This document shows, in pieces, positions 25,405 to 35,020 of a DNA stretch of 46,448 nt (position 1 is the stretch's first letter; the number at the start of each line of letters is the position of its first letter). This DNA is from Planctomycetota bacterium (GTDB taxonomy: Bacteria > Planctomycetota > J058 > JAJDCQ01). The stretch is from contig JAJDCQ010000250.1 of assembly GCA_029260755.1 (NCBI GenBank), positions 1 through 46,448 of the forward strand, written 5' to 3'. The position numbers and the translations under genes are program-made. Below the pieces are notes generated by a model. It worked only from the letters and a program-made list of their open reading frames with translations. It was not told the origin of the DNA and made no database searches.

Positions 25405-25781
25405 CGCCGGCCCACTCGACTGCGCGAGCCGTCATGACCCGAGCTGGCCCCGACTCACGGCGTCGTTCCGTCGCTCCCTCCCGGGGCCACCGGCTCGCTC
25501 CCCACCAGCTCGAGCCTCCCTTCGGCTGATCCTAGCCTCGGGGTGGCGGAGCTCGGCTCCCCCCACGACCGGATGAGGAGCGGTCGTTCCTCGTGCCGTC
25601 GTCGATCGGCGACCCTTCCGTGAGCGCGTGATGCGCTCGCGCGGGGTCTCTCCATCGAGCCATCGCCATCCCGAGTCCTCCCGCGGTCGCGCCGACCGGG
25701 ACGCCGACGCTCCCGGACGCGCCCGCGGCGGCCCCGGTACGCCCCGTCTCCGGGCGGCGGCGCTCTCGATCGGAGAATCTC

Positions 25782-27329
25782 ATGGACACGACCTGGTGGC
25801 GCGCCCGAACGCGCGTCGCGAGCTGCATCATCGTCGCTCTGGCGGTGATCGCCGGCGCGGCGACGCCGGCTCGCGCGCAGGACGCCGACTCGGACGCGCG
25901 GATCCGCGACCTCGAGCGCAAGCACGAGGAGCTGATGCAGGTGCTGGAGGCCCAGCAGCGGCGCATCGACGAGCTCGAGGCCGACCGCGGCGCCGACTCG
26001 CCCGACCCGAGCGGCCCGCGCGACGACCGGGACCCGACCGGCGCCGACGGTGAGGCGGCCGGTACGGCGCCCGACGCCGAGGCGTCGCCCGATCGGCGTC
26101 GCCTCACCGGCGACCTCGACCCCGACGCGGAGCCCGAGGAAGGGTCCTTCGCCGACCGCGTCGGCGACTGGCTCGACCTGGGGACCTACGTCTCGTGGAA
26201 CGAGCTGACCGCGGGTGAGTCACGCTTCAAGATCTACGGGATGATCCGGCTCGACATGGCCTGGAGCGACTCGCAGTTCAACGACACCCTCGTCCCGTTC
26301 TTCGTCAAGAGCGAGGATCAGAACAACGCCGGGGGGGCGAAGAAGGACGACGCGGACTTCACGATGCACGTCCGCCTGACGCGCCTCGGCCTCGACTTCA
26401 CCGGCCCCGAGATCGAGATGCTCGGCAGCCCGGACCTCACCGGGAAGATCGAGATCGACTTCTTCAACAAGAACAACGCCTTCGGCGCGGCCGAGTCGCG
26501 GGCGGGCGTCCGGATCCGTCACGGCTACCTGCGGCTGCAGTGGGGCGACTTCGGCGTGCTCGCCGGTCAGACCTACCAGATCATCGCGCCGCTCTACCCG
26601 TCGGTGAACAGCGAGCTGCCGCAGTGGGGCGCGGGCAACCTCGGCGACCGCGCTCCGCAGCTCCGGTTCGAGTACACCCCGAAGGTCGGCTCCGGAAAGC
26701 TCACCCTGACGACCGGCATCGTCCTCACGAGCGCGGTCGACAACGAGGACCAGGACGGCGACGGCTTCCGCGACGGCGAGCAGTCGGGCGTGCCGAGCGT
26801 CGAGGGACGCGCGGCCTACGCGTTCCCGATCTTCGACGGCCAGCACATCGTGGTCGGGGCGTGGGGTCACTTCGGGCGCGAGCAGACCGAGGACTTCTTC
26901 GCGACCGAGCGCGACTTCAACTCCATCGCCTACGGCATCGACGTGACGATCCCGATCTACGAGGACGTCGTCTGGGTGAAGGGCGAGCTCTTCGCCGGCG
27001 AGAACCTGGACGACGTGCGCGGCGGCATCCTCCAGGGCGCGAACCTCGTCACCGGCGACGAGATCCGCAGCCGCGGCGGCTTCGTCGAGCTCGGCGTGAA
27101 GCCGGCGAGCTGGTTGAAGATCTACGCCGGCTACTCGCGCGACGACCCCGACGACAGCGACCTCAACGTCGGCGACCGTTCGAACAACGAGGTCATCTGG
27201 GGCGCGATCGTGACGAGCTTCGGCCCGCTCTCGATCGGGACCGAGTATCTCTACTGGGAGACGGACTTCGAGGGCTTCGGGCCGGGGCGCGCGAACCGGG
27301 CGAAGATCTGGATCGCGTACAAGTTCTAA
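25782..27329 (+). CDS. Outer-membrane porin (DcaP-like), 515 aa
   Basis: The signal peptide ends with ARA (32/33). It is followed by a short coiled coil (DSDARIRDLERKHEELMQVL), a disordered acidic Asp/Pro linker, and from about residue 145 a beta-barrel of alternating aromatic/hydrophobic strands. The protein ends YKF, the terminal aromatic residue used for outer-membrane assembly. The order coiled coil, linker, barrel fits the DcaP-like trimeric porins. A DxDxDG calcium-type loop is visible in NEDQDGDGFRDGE. It would let small solutes cross the outer membrane; the solute is unknown. It heads a run of six plus-strand genes and is 25 bases ahead of the transglutaminase-like lipoprotein. Confidence 0.85.
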   Translation: MDTTWWRARTRVASCIIVALAVIAGAATPARAQDADSDARIRDLERKHEELMQVLEAQQRRIDELEADRGADSPDPSGPRDDRDPTGADGEAAGTAPDAEASPDRRRLTGDLDPDAEPEEGSFADRVGDWLDLGTYVSWNELTAGESRFKIYGMIRLDMAWSDSQFNDTLVPFFVKSEDQNNAGGAKKDDADFTMHVRLTRLGLDFTGPEIEMLGSPDLTGKIEIDFFNKNNAFGAAESRAGVRIRHGYLRLQWGDFGVLAGQTYQIIAPLYPSVNSELPQWGAGNLGDRAPQLRFEYTPKVGSGKLTLTTGIVLTSAVDNEDQDGDGFRDGEQSGVPSVEGRAAYAFPIFDGQHIVVGAWGHFGREQTEDFFATERDFNSIAYGIDVTIPIYEDVVWVKGELFAGENLDDVRGGILQGANLVTGDEIRSRGGFVELGVKPASWLKIYAGYSRDDPDDSDLNVGDRSNNEVIWGAIVTSFGPLSIGTEYLYWETDFEGFGPGRANRAKIWIAYKF

Positions 27330-27354
27330 CCGAGCGAGGAAGGAAGAAAGACCG

Positions 27355-28485
27355 ATGAGAAGCGAGAACAGAAACCGGCTCGCGCCTCGGATCGCCGCGG
27401 GCCTGCTGCCCGTGGCCGTCCTCGCGGGCTGCACCAGCACCCAGGGCGCGACCGACGACCCCGGCGCGGGCTCACCCGGCGTCGAGCGGACGTTCGACGT
27501 GCGTCACGAGATCACGGTGAGCCTGCCAGACGGCAAGAAGGAGGCGCGGATCTGGCTCGTGAAGCCTCAGGAGGATCCGGCCCAGAGAATCGCCGACCTG
27601 AAGGTCGAGTCGCCCTACCCGCCGAGCGCGGCGACCGACGATGAGGGCAACGACCTCTACTACATCGCGGCGGACGGCTCGAAGGGTCGCGACTTCTCGA
27701 TCGTGACGACCTTCACGATTACCCGCGCCGAGGTCCGGGCGGACGTCGACCCCGGCAAGACCCGGCCGATCACCGCCGAGGACCGCGCCGGCAAGGAGCG
27801 ATGGCTCGCCGCGAACGAGCACGTCGTCATCGACGCGCAGATCGAGAAGACGGCGGCCGAGGCGACCGGCGGCGAGGAGAACCCGATCATCGCCGCCCGC
27901 AAGATCTACGACTGGGTCCTCGAGAACATCGACTACTGGGTGAAGGACCCGGCCAACAAGAAGGCGAGCAAGGTCGGCAGCACCGAGCACTGCCTCACGA
28001 CGAAGACCGGCAACTGCACCGACTTCCACTCCCTCTACGCCTCCCTCTCGCGGGCGGCGGGGATCCCCACCCGGATCGTCTACGGCTCGCTCTTCAAGGC
28101 GGAGCTCGACGGCAAGGACGCGGACCAGAGCTATCACTGCTGGATCGAGGTCTTCGCCCCCGAGCTCGGCTGGGTGCCGCTCGACGTCGCGGTCGCCGAC
28201 ATCTTCGTCGGGGACTTCGAGGTCACCGACGAGAACGGCAAGCTCGTCCGCCTTACGACCGCCGACGGGTACGAGGGCAAGGACGACGCCCGCGTCGACT
28301 TCTACTTCGGCGGGCTCGACGCGCGGCGCGTGACGTGGAGCCGCGGGCGCGACCTCGTCCTCGACCCGAAGCCGGCCAAGGGCAAGCTGAACGCGCTGCC
28401 GAAGGCCTACATCGAGGTCGACGGCGAGCCGCTCGCCGAGAAGGCGGGGTGGACGCGCAAGCTCACCTTCACCGAGCGGAAGTAG
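27355..28485 (+). CDS. Transglutaminase-like lipoprotein, 376 aa
   Basis: A lipoprotein signal with lipobox LAGC (C26) precedes a beta-rich region and then a transglutaminase/protease-like core. The triad is visible: C221 in TGNCTDFHSLYASL, H261 in YHCWIEV and D277 in PLDVA. This fold hydrolyses or crosslinks amide bonds; most bacterial members are thought to be peptidases. The lipid anchor places it in the periplasm. A purine-rich Shine-Dalgarno (AGGAAGGAAG) lies shortly before the ATG. The gene follows the porin by 25 bases and is co-directional with the sulfur-handling genes downstream, although no specific link is evident. Confidence 0.9.
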   Translation: MRSENRNRLAPRIAAGLLPVAVLAGCTSTQGATDDPGAGSPGVERTFDVRHEITVSLPDGKKEARIWLVKPQEDPAQRIADLKVESPYPPSAATDDEGNDLYYIAADGSKGRDFSIVTTFTITRAEVRADVDPGKTRPITAEDRAGKERWLAANEHVVIDAQIEKTAAEATGGEENPIIAARKIYDWVLENIDYWVKDPANKKASKVGSTEHCLTTKTGNCTDFHSLYASLSRAAGIPTRIVYGSLFKAELDGKDADQSYHCWIEVFAPELGWVPLDVAVADIFVGDFEVTDENGKLVRLTTADGYEGKDDARVDFYFGGLDARRVTWSRGRDLVLDPKPAKGKLNALPKAYIEVDGEPLAEKAGWTRKLTFTERK

Positions 28486-28580
28486 CGGCCGGGATCGGAT
28501 ACGATTCGGCGACCCGCGGGTGGCGCCCGAGTCGCCCGGGGACCCGAGGCGATCGCGAGCTGGAGCCCGAGAGAGCCGTC

Positions 28581-29207
28581 GTGACCGATCCCGAAGAGAC
28601 CGAAGACCCGGCCCTCACGATCGCGGTCCTGGCAGACCTCGAGCGGCTCGCGGGGTCGCGCTGCGCTCGCTGCGGCGCGACCCCGTGTGGCCACGAGCTC
28701 GTCGTGGCCATCGCGATGGGGTTCAAGGACGCGCCGTGCTGCCTCGGATGTACCGCGACCGCCCTCGGGCGGCCGCGCGCGGCGTTCCGGGAGCACGTCT
28801 TCGTCCACATCCAGCACCGCGACTGCTTCCGGACGGGCTGGGAGCGGGCGAGCGAGCTCGAGGGGCTGACCGCAGGCGAGCGGCCCGCCTGCCTCTGGCC
28901 GGACGGCGCGCCCGTCGATGAGGGCGAGGCGCTCGCCGCGACGGTCGACGACGCGCCCGCGACGACGAGCCCTTCGCCCGAACACACCACCCCCGACGCC
29001 CGCTGGGATGCGGGCGACATGAGCTGCGGGGACCTCGTCCTCGAGCTCCGCAACCGGCTCCTCCCGATGGAGCCGGGCGCGGTCATCGCCGTGACGGCGA
29101 CCGACCCGGCGGCGCCCGAGGACATCCCGGCGTGGTGCCGGCTGACGCGCCATCGGCTCGTCTCGGCGGTCCCGCCGGTCTACCTGATCGAACGAAGGCA
29201 AGACTAG
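28581..29207 (+). CDS. Cys-cluster protein with C-terminal TusA-like domain, 208 aa
   Basis: The N-terminal 110 residues hold many cysteines (C28, C31, C36, C53, C54, C57, C82, C104), arranged as CxxCxxxxC and CCxxC. This suggests a metal-binding or redox module. A Pro/Thr-rich linker leads to a TusA-like (SirA) domain of about 65 residues with the sulfur-carrying cysteine at C149 (GDMSCGDLVLELRNRL) and a DIPAWCRLTRH segment (C186). TusA domains pass persulfide sulfur between partners. The GTG at 28581 gives the Cys-rich module intact; no clear Shine-Dalgarno sequence is present. It is 26 bases before the DsrE gene. The combined architecture is not one I recognise. Confidence 0.75.
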   Translation: MTDPEETEDPALTIAVLADLERLAGSRCARCGATPCGHELVVAIAMGFKDAPCCLGCTATALGRPRAAFREHVFVHIQHRDCFRTGWERASELEGLTAGERPACLWPDGAPVDEGEALAATVDDAPATTSPSPEHTTPDARWDAGDMSCGDLVLELRNRLLPMEPGAVIAVTATDPAAPEDIPAWCRLTRHRLVSAVPPVYLIERRQD

Positions 29208-29233
29208 ACAACGAAAGAGATGGAGCGAACACC

Positions 29234-29596
29234 ATGTCGAACAAGTTCTGCGTCAGCCTCACCCACGCCAAGGACGACTGCGACCGCGCGACGGTCGCGT
29301 TCGTCGTCGCGAACGCGGCGGCCGCCTCCGAGAAGGAGACGCTCGTTTTCCTCAGCACCGAGGGCGTTCGCCTCAGCCAGAAGGGCTACGCCGACGACGT
29401 CCACGAGGAGGGGTTCGCGGCGCTGGGCGAGCTGATGGCGAGCTTCGTGAAGGCCGGCGGCACGATCTGGGTCTGCTCGCCGTGCTTCAAGAAGCGCGGT
29501 CTCGACGAGGGCAACCTCGTCGACGGAGCGACGATCGTCGGGGGGGCGAAGCTGGTCGAGTTCCTGAGCGACGGCAGCCCCTCGATCACCTACTAG
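29234..29596 (+). CDS. DsrE-family sulfur-relay protein, 120 aa
   Basis: A small DsrE/TusD-like protein. It opens with FCVSLTHAKDDCDRATVAFVVA, and the conserved helix-cap and VxVCSPCFKKRGL motif carry C81 and C84. Proteins of this fold accept and hand on persulfide sulfur from TusA-type carriers. Its length matches the family. The ATG at 29234 is chosen over longer frame options because a GGAG lies eight bases upstream and the domain starts immediately. It stands between two TusA-like genes, which strongly supports a sulfur-transfer role; the final acceptor is not known. Confidence 0.85.
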   Translation: MSNKFCVSLTHAKDDCDRATVAFVVANAAAASEKETLVFLSTEGVRLSQKGYADDVHEEGFAALGELMASFVKAGGTIWVCSPCFKKRGLDEGNLVDGATIVGGAKLVEFLSDGSPSITY

Positions 29597-29607
29597 CAGT
29601 CGAAGCG

Positions 29608-30339
29608 ATGGACACCCTCCCCGAGCCGGACGCCACCTGCGACGGCGGCGACCTCGACTGCGGCAGCGGCCTGCTCCTGATCATCCGCGACGCGATGGCG
29701 CCGCTCGACGGCGGCGGCGTCCTGCGCGTCCGGAGCCGCGAGAGCAGCGTCCGCGAGGACCTGCCCGCGTGGTGCCGGATGGTCGGCCACGCGATGCTCG
29801 GCTCGGTCGACGAGGACGGCGGCTACACGAGCTTCCTCGTCCGGAAGAAGGGCGGCGTCGCCGCCGACGGCGAGCTCGCGACGGACCTCGAGACGGCGCG
29901 CGCGTTTTCGTGGACGGTGCGCGTGCGGTGGACCGACGGCATGGCGGCGAAGGCGTTCGTCCGCAACCACACGATCGCCATCGGACAGCCGGCGAGCTTC
30001 GACACCGAGGACCCCGCGCCGAGCGCCGTCGAGCACCTCCTCGCGTCGGTCGGCGGCTGCCTCGCCGTCGGCTTCCAGTGGCGCGCGCGCCGGGCGGGCA
30101 TCGAGGTCCGCAACCTCGAGGTCTCGCTCCGGGCGCGGGCCGACAACATCCTCGTCTTCCTCGGCATCGAGGAGACGGGTCACCCCGGCCTCGCCGCGAT
30201 CACGGGCCGGCTCTTCGTCGACGCCGACGGCGAGGACGAGGAGCTCGCCGCGCTGTGGACCGAGACGATCGCGCGCTCACCCCTCGCCCAGTCGCTCCTT
30301 CGGGAGATCCCGATGGAGGTGGAGCTCAAACGATCATGA
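29608..30339 (+). CDS. TusA-OsmC fusion protein, 243 aa
   Basis: Residues 1-80 form a TusA-like domain with the reactive position C18 (GDLDCGSGLLLIIRDAM) and the DLPAWCRMVGH segment (C56) shared with the gene two places upstream. Residues 90-243 form an OsmC-like domain, with the peroxidatic cysteine at C151 (SVGGCLAVGF). The second OsmC cysteine, usually in a CPV-type motif, is replaced: the protein has RSPLAQSL. It therefore looks like a single-cysteine OsmC that may accept or store sulfane sulfur rather than reduce peroxides. The ATG at 29608 follows the DsrE stop by 11 bases, and the stop overlaps the next ATG (ATGA). Confidence 0.85.
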   Translation: MDTLPEPDATCDGGDLDCGSGLLLIIRDAMAPLDGGGVLRVRSRESSVREDLPAWCRMVGHAMLGSVDEDGGYTSFLVRKKGGVAADGELATDLETARAFSWTVRVRWTDGMAAKAFVRNHTIAIGQPASFDTEDPAPSAVEHLLASVGGCLAVGFQWRARRAGIEVRNLEVSLRARADNILVFLGIEETGHPGLAAITGRLFVDADGEDEELAALWTETIARSPLAQSLLREIPMEVELKRS

Positions 30340-31478
30340 CCGACCTTCCCCTCTTCCCCGTCAGCACGGTCGGGAGCTGGCCGCGGCCGCGCTGGCTCCT
30401 CGATGCCACCAAGAAGGGCAGCCCGGAGCTGGCCCACCTCGAGGACGAGGCGACCCTCCTGGCGATCAAGTACCAGGAGGACGCCGGCGTCGACGTGGTG
30501 AGCGACGGCGAGCAGCGCCGCGACAACTTCTACTCGTTCCTCTGCGGCCGGCTCGACGGGATGAAGCTCATGACGATGGCCGACCTCCTCGACTACGTCG
30601 AGGACAAGGCCGGCTTCGAGGCCCTGCTGCAGACGCTCGACGTCCCCGCCTACGCGATCAAGAACCCGACGATCGTCGGGCCGCTCTCGGCGAGGGAGCC
30701 GCTCGTGCGCGGGGACTACGAGTTCCTCCGCCGCCACACCCGGGCGCCGGTGAAGATGACGCTGCCCGGCCCCTACCTCCTCTCGCGGAGCGCGTGGGTG
30801 AAGGCGCTCTCCGAGGAGGCCTACCCGACGCGCGAGAGCCTCGCCGACGCGATCGTGAAGCTGCTCCGTGACGAGCTCCTCGCCCTCGCCGCCGAGGGCG
30901 TCGCCGTCGTGCAGCTCGACGAGCCGGTCCTCACCGAGGTGACCCTCGCGGGCAAGTCGGCGACGCGCACGTTCATGTGCGCCGCGCTCGCCGCCACCGC
31001 CGACCCCGAGGCGGAGCTCGACTTCGCCGTCGAGCTGATCAACCGCGTCGTGCACGACGTCCACGGGACCACCGTCGCGCTCCACATCTGCCGCGGCAAC
31101 TGGAGCCAGAAGGAGGACGTCCTCCTCGACGGCTCCTACGACCCGCTGATCCCCCACCTCGCCAGGCTCGAGGTCGACCAGCTCGTCCTCGAGTACGCCA
31201 CGCCGCGCGCCGGCTCCCCCGCGCCGCTCGCGCAGCTCCCCGAGCGGATGACGGTCGGCCTCGGCGCGGTGAACCCCCGGACCGGCGAGGTCGAGGCGCC
31301 CGAGGCGATCGCCGCGCGGGTGCGCGAGACGATCGCCGTCATCGGACGCGACCGGATCTGGCTGAACCCCGACTGCGGCTTCGGAACGTTCGCCGACCGA
31401 CCGGTGAACACCCCCGAGATCGCCTTCGAGAAGCTCCGCGCCCTCGCCGGCGCCGCGGAGATCCTCCGGGCCGACTGA
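30336..31478 (+). CDS. Core-MetE-type cobalamin-independent methionine synthase/methyltransferase family protein, 380 aa
   Basis: This is the catalytic barrel of the MetE family without the N-terminal duplicate found in full-length enzymes of about 750 residues. The zinc ligands are all visible: H250 and C252 (ALHICRGN), E286 (LVLEYA) and C347 (NPDCGFG). The N-terminal STVGSWPRP motif is also typical. Core-MetE proteins transfer methyl groups to homocysteine or otherwise act on thiols, and the methyl donor varies between subgroups. It overlaps the TusA-OsmC gene by four bases, so it is tied to the sulfur cluster. This suggests it uses a sulfur substrate made by those proteins. The exact reaction is not established here. 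Confidence 0.87.
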   Translation: MTDLPLFPVSTVGSWPRPRWLLDATKKGSPELAHLEDEATLLAIKYQEDAGVDVVSDGEQRRDNFYSFLCGRLDGMKLMTMADLLDYVEDKAGFEALLQTLDVPAYAIKNPTIVGPLSAREPLVRGDYEFLRRHTRAPVKMTLPGPYLLSRSAWVKALSEEAYPTRESLADAIVKLLRDELLALAAEGVAVVQLDEPVLTEVTLAGKSATRTFMCAALAATADPEAELDFAVELINRVVHDVHGTTVALHICRGNWSQKEDVLLDGSYDPLIPHLARLEVDQLVLEYATPRAGSPAPLAQLPERMTVGLGAVNPRTGEVEAPEAIAARVRETIAVIGRDRIWLNPDCGFGTFADRPVNTPEIAFEKLRALAGAAEILRAD

Positions 31479-31526
31479 TACCCTGGAGGGGTGGAGCGCG
31501 AAGGGAACGGGAACCGAGGTCCAGCG

Positions 31527-31976
31527 ATGTCCGGGACCGACGGGAGGGAGTACCTCGACTGGCTCCGCGCCTGGGCGCGTCGAGCCGTCCTCGCGCGCGG
31601 TCGCCGCGACCCGAGCGACCTCCCCCGTCGTGAGTGGCCGAGCCCCCGACCGGCCGACCCGCCGTGCCCCAGGGTCTCGCGATTCGTCCAGGCACGGCGC
31701 GGTATCCCCACCCCGCGGCCCATCGAGAGCCCCACCCCGCGGCCCTCCGATCGGCCGACCGACCTCGCCACGGTCCTCGTGTTCACGAGCTTCGCGGCCG
31801 GGATGGCGGGAAACGTGGTCCTCGCCATGGTCGCCGCGTCCATCGGAGTCGTCTCCGAGGCGACCGCCGCGGGGCTCTGGTGCGCCTGGTGCGTCTCCTC
31901 CGGCTTCGCTTGCGTGGCCGCGACTCAGCATCTCGACCGGATCGCCACGGCGCGCCGGCGTCGGTCCCGGCCCTGA
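31527..31976 (+). CDS. Small membrane protein, 149 aa, unknown
   Basis: A basic, Pro/Arg-rich N-terminal half (about 1-79) is followed by two hydrophobic segments (about 81-108 and 113-134) and a basic tail. No homologue is recognised. A short repeat in the N-terminal half (PTPRP at 61-65 and 70-74) reflects a 16-base duplicate at the DNA level. The ATG at 31527 has a good GAGGT six bases upstream, preferred to the GTG at 31491. The gene lies between the methyltransferase and the toxin-antitoxin pair, with no clear partner. Confidence 0.5.
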   Translation: MSGTDGREYLDWLRAWARRAVLARGRRDPSDLPRREWPSPRPADPPCPRVSRFVQARRGIPTPRPIESPTPRPSDRPTDLATVLVFTSFAAGMAGNVVLAMVAASIGVVSEATAAGLWCAWCVSSGFACVAATQHLDRIATARRRRSRP

Positions 31977-32039
31977 GCTGGCACCCAAGAACACGAGCCG
32001 ACCGTTGATCCATCAGTGAATCGAGGTCAATCTGGCTCC

Positions 32040-32291
32040 ATGGCAGCAAAGACGACGATCAGCGTTCGCGAGGCGAAGAGCCAGCTCCCCCACATCCTTC
32101 GCCTGGTCGAGGCCGGCGAGGAGTTCACGATCTCGCGGAACGGCATCCCGGTCGCGCGCCTGGTCGGCGTCGCGCGGCGTACGCCTCGCGTCCTCGGTCA
32201 GGGCGCCGGCGAGGCCGTGCTCGGCGAGGACTTCTTCGACGAGCTCCCCGAGGATCTTCTCCGCGCGTTCGAGGACGGGTCGGAGGAGTGA
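32040..32291 (+). CDS. Phd/YefM-type antitoxin, 83 aa
   Basis: The sequence TISVREAKSQLPHILRLVEAGEEF followed by ISRNGIPVARLVGV is the classic Phd/YefM DNA-binding fold of type II antitoxins. The protein ends with an acidic tail (DFFDELPEDLLRAFEDGSEE) of the sort that wraps the toxin. The ATG at 32040 is used, with a longer GTG frame from 32016 possible. Its stop overlaps the GTG of a broken PIN toxin (GTGA), as in intact VapBC-like operons. Such antitoxins usually repress their own promoter. With the toxin inactive it may be a relic or may still neutralise toxins encoded elsewhere. Confidence 0.88.
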   Translation: MAAKTTISVREAKSQLPHILRLVEAGEEFTISRNGIPVARLVGVARRTPRVLGQGAGEAVLGEDFFDELPEDLLRAFEDGSEE

Positions 32292-32672
32292 AGATCCTCC
32301 TCGACACTCACGCGTTCATCTAGGGGTCACCGACTGGCCAAGCTCTCCGCGCGCGCGCGAAAGGCGATCGAGTCGCCGAAGAACGATGTCCTGTGGAGCG
32401 CGGCCGGATCGTGGGAGATCGCGATCAAGCACGCCCTCGGCGAGCTCCGCCTTCGCGGTGCACCCGAGGACTTCGTCGCCCGACACGTCCGGGCGCTGGG
32501 GCTCGTCCGCCTCCCGGTCCGCGACGAGCACGCCTTCGAGGCGGGCGCCCTGCCACCCCTCCACCGCGACCCGTTCGACCGCATGCTCGTCGCCCAGGCA
32601 CGCATCGAGGACGCCACGATCGTGTCGAACGACGCGCGCATCGGCGCCTACGGCGCGCGGACCGAGTGGTAG
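32288..32672 (+). pseudogene. Broken PIN-domain (VapC-type) toxin
   Basis: The frame starts normally (GTG at 32288) with the PIN opening KILLDTHAFI and its first metal-binding aspartate. A TAG stop then comes at 32321-32323, where intact VapC has tryptophan. The remainder continues in the +1 frame from 32325 to a stop at 32670-32672. It includes HRLAKLSARARKAIE, GSWEIAIKHALGE, PFDRMLVAQARI and SNDARI, which keep the other three acidic positions. A small deletion with a frameshift near 32321-32325 explains this. A functional full-length RNase is not expected unless this is a sequencing or assembly error. Confidence 0.85.
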
Positions 32673-32710
32673 GAGTCGTGGCCTCGGCGGCTCCCCGCGG
32701 GCCGCACGTC

Positions 32711-32851
32711 GTGTTCTCGAGCTGCCGGACCGTGCCGGGCCAGGTGGTCGTCGACGAGGGCGTCGTTCACCTCTCGCCGAACGTGGCCGTCGGGAGGCCC
32801 GGGCATCTCTCCTCGAGGTCTCGGGTGAAGTGGTCGATCAGGACGGGGATG
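32711..32851 (-). pseudogene. Decayed fragment of a sigma-54 regulator AAA+ domain
   Basis: These 141 bases align end to end with 33855-33995 inside the intact response regulator gene, at roughly 80% identity by eye. Read on the minus strand they give IPVLIDHFTRDLEERCPGLP, then TATFGER. They run into a stop where the intact gene continues with the DALVDYTWPGNVRQL segment, whose remnant WPGTVRQLEN is found in another frame. Two compensating indels are visible. No AAA+ or helix-turn-helix neighbours remain. This is the remnant of a paralogue or of a partial duplication. Confidence 0.75.
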
Positions 32852-32858
32852 CAGCGAG

Positions 32859-33344
32859 CTACGAGCCGCGGATGAGGCGGTAGGTTCCGGTGACCGCCTC
32901 GCCGACCGCCTTGCCCGGGAGCAGGAAGAGGGCGAGGTTCGCGAGAGCGCGGTTCCGATCGTCCTCGAGGCTGAACGGGTTGTTGATCCGGGTTCCCCAG
33001 AGCCCCATGTTCGTGTCGTCCCAGGCGGGGCTCACCGTGTTCGCCAGGACGAGGTAGCAGAACATGGCCACCGAGTAGTGGAGGAGGAGCTTCGTCCCGC
33101 TCGCGACGAGGAGCGCGACGAGCGGCGCGACCACGACCAGCAGGGTGACGACCCACATCGCGACGACGAACGCGACCGACGGCGGACCGCCCTCGGTCTC
33201 GGTCTCGAGCTCGCCGGCCCGGGCCGCCTCGAGGCGGTCGGCTCCCCAGCCGCACCCGCCGCAGAAGGGGAACGAGCTGCCATCCGGGAGCTCCTCCCGG
33301 ATCACGGGGTCATTGCAGGTGGGACACTTCTCGACCGGTCGCAC
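32859..33344 (-). CDS. Zinc-ribbon membrane protein, 161 aa
   Basis: An N-terminal zinc ribbon is formed by C7 and C10 (CPTC) with C28 and C31 (CGGC). After an acidic linker come two membrane segments at about 57-81 and 85-104, followed by a tail of about 55 residues. No specific family is recognised. The GTG start at 33344 has GGGAGGAG ten bases upstream. The gene stops eight bases before the sigma-54 regulator fragment, so the decayed sequence is immediately downstream. Function is unknown; zinc ribbons on small membrane proteins may scaffold partners. Confidence 0.75.
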   Translation of the reverse strand: MRPVEKCPTCNDPVIREELPDGSSFPFCGGCGWGADRLEAARAGELETETEGGPPSVAFVVAMWVVTLLVVVAPLVALLVASGTKLLLHYSVAMFCYLVLANTVSPAWDDTNMGLWGTRINNPFSLEDDRNRALANLALFLLPGKAVGEAVTGTYRLIRGS

Positions 33345-33601
33345 GACGCGGGCGCTCCTCCCTTCGCGATCCTAGCTGGCTACCCCGTCGGGCCTCCAAC
33401 GACTCTCCCGCGATTCGAGGGACGCCCATCGAAGGGGTCAGGCGGGTAGGACTTCCTCGTCGAAGTAGAGGTCGGCCTGGCACCGGACCCGCCGCTGGAA
33501 GTCGAGGATCGCCCTTCGATCGTCCATCGTCATCCGCGTCCGCGAGGGCCGGCGTCCGCCCTGCGGTCGCTCCGCGTCGACGAGTGCCGCGGCGTCCTCG
33601 C
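33345..33601. other. Intergenic gap with a copy of a 13-bp repeat
   Basis: The 257 bases between the zinc-ribbon gene and the response regulator hold no convincing gene. CGAAGGGGTCAGG at 33430-33442 is identical to the left end of the inverted-repeat element at 46358-46370, so this may be a remnant of the same element family. A 31-codon frame on the minus strand ends inside it. Confidence 0.4.

Positions 33602-35012
<1,411 letters not shown>

Positions 35013-35020
<8 letters not shown>

Noticed and set aside
25306..25781. A hidden gene or riboswitch in the 476-base gap before the porin
   Set aside because: No frame with a start signal and no aptamer-like conserved element was recognised; only a promoter could be supported.
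33438..33533. 31-codon minus-strand frame beginning MTMDDRRAILDF
   Set aside because: No ribosome binding site, no similarity recognised, and its stop lies inside a repeat shared with 46358-46370.
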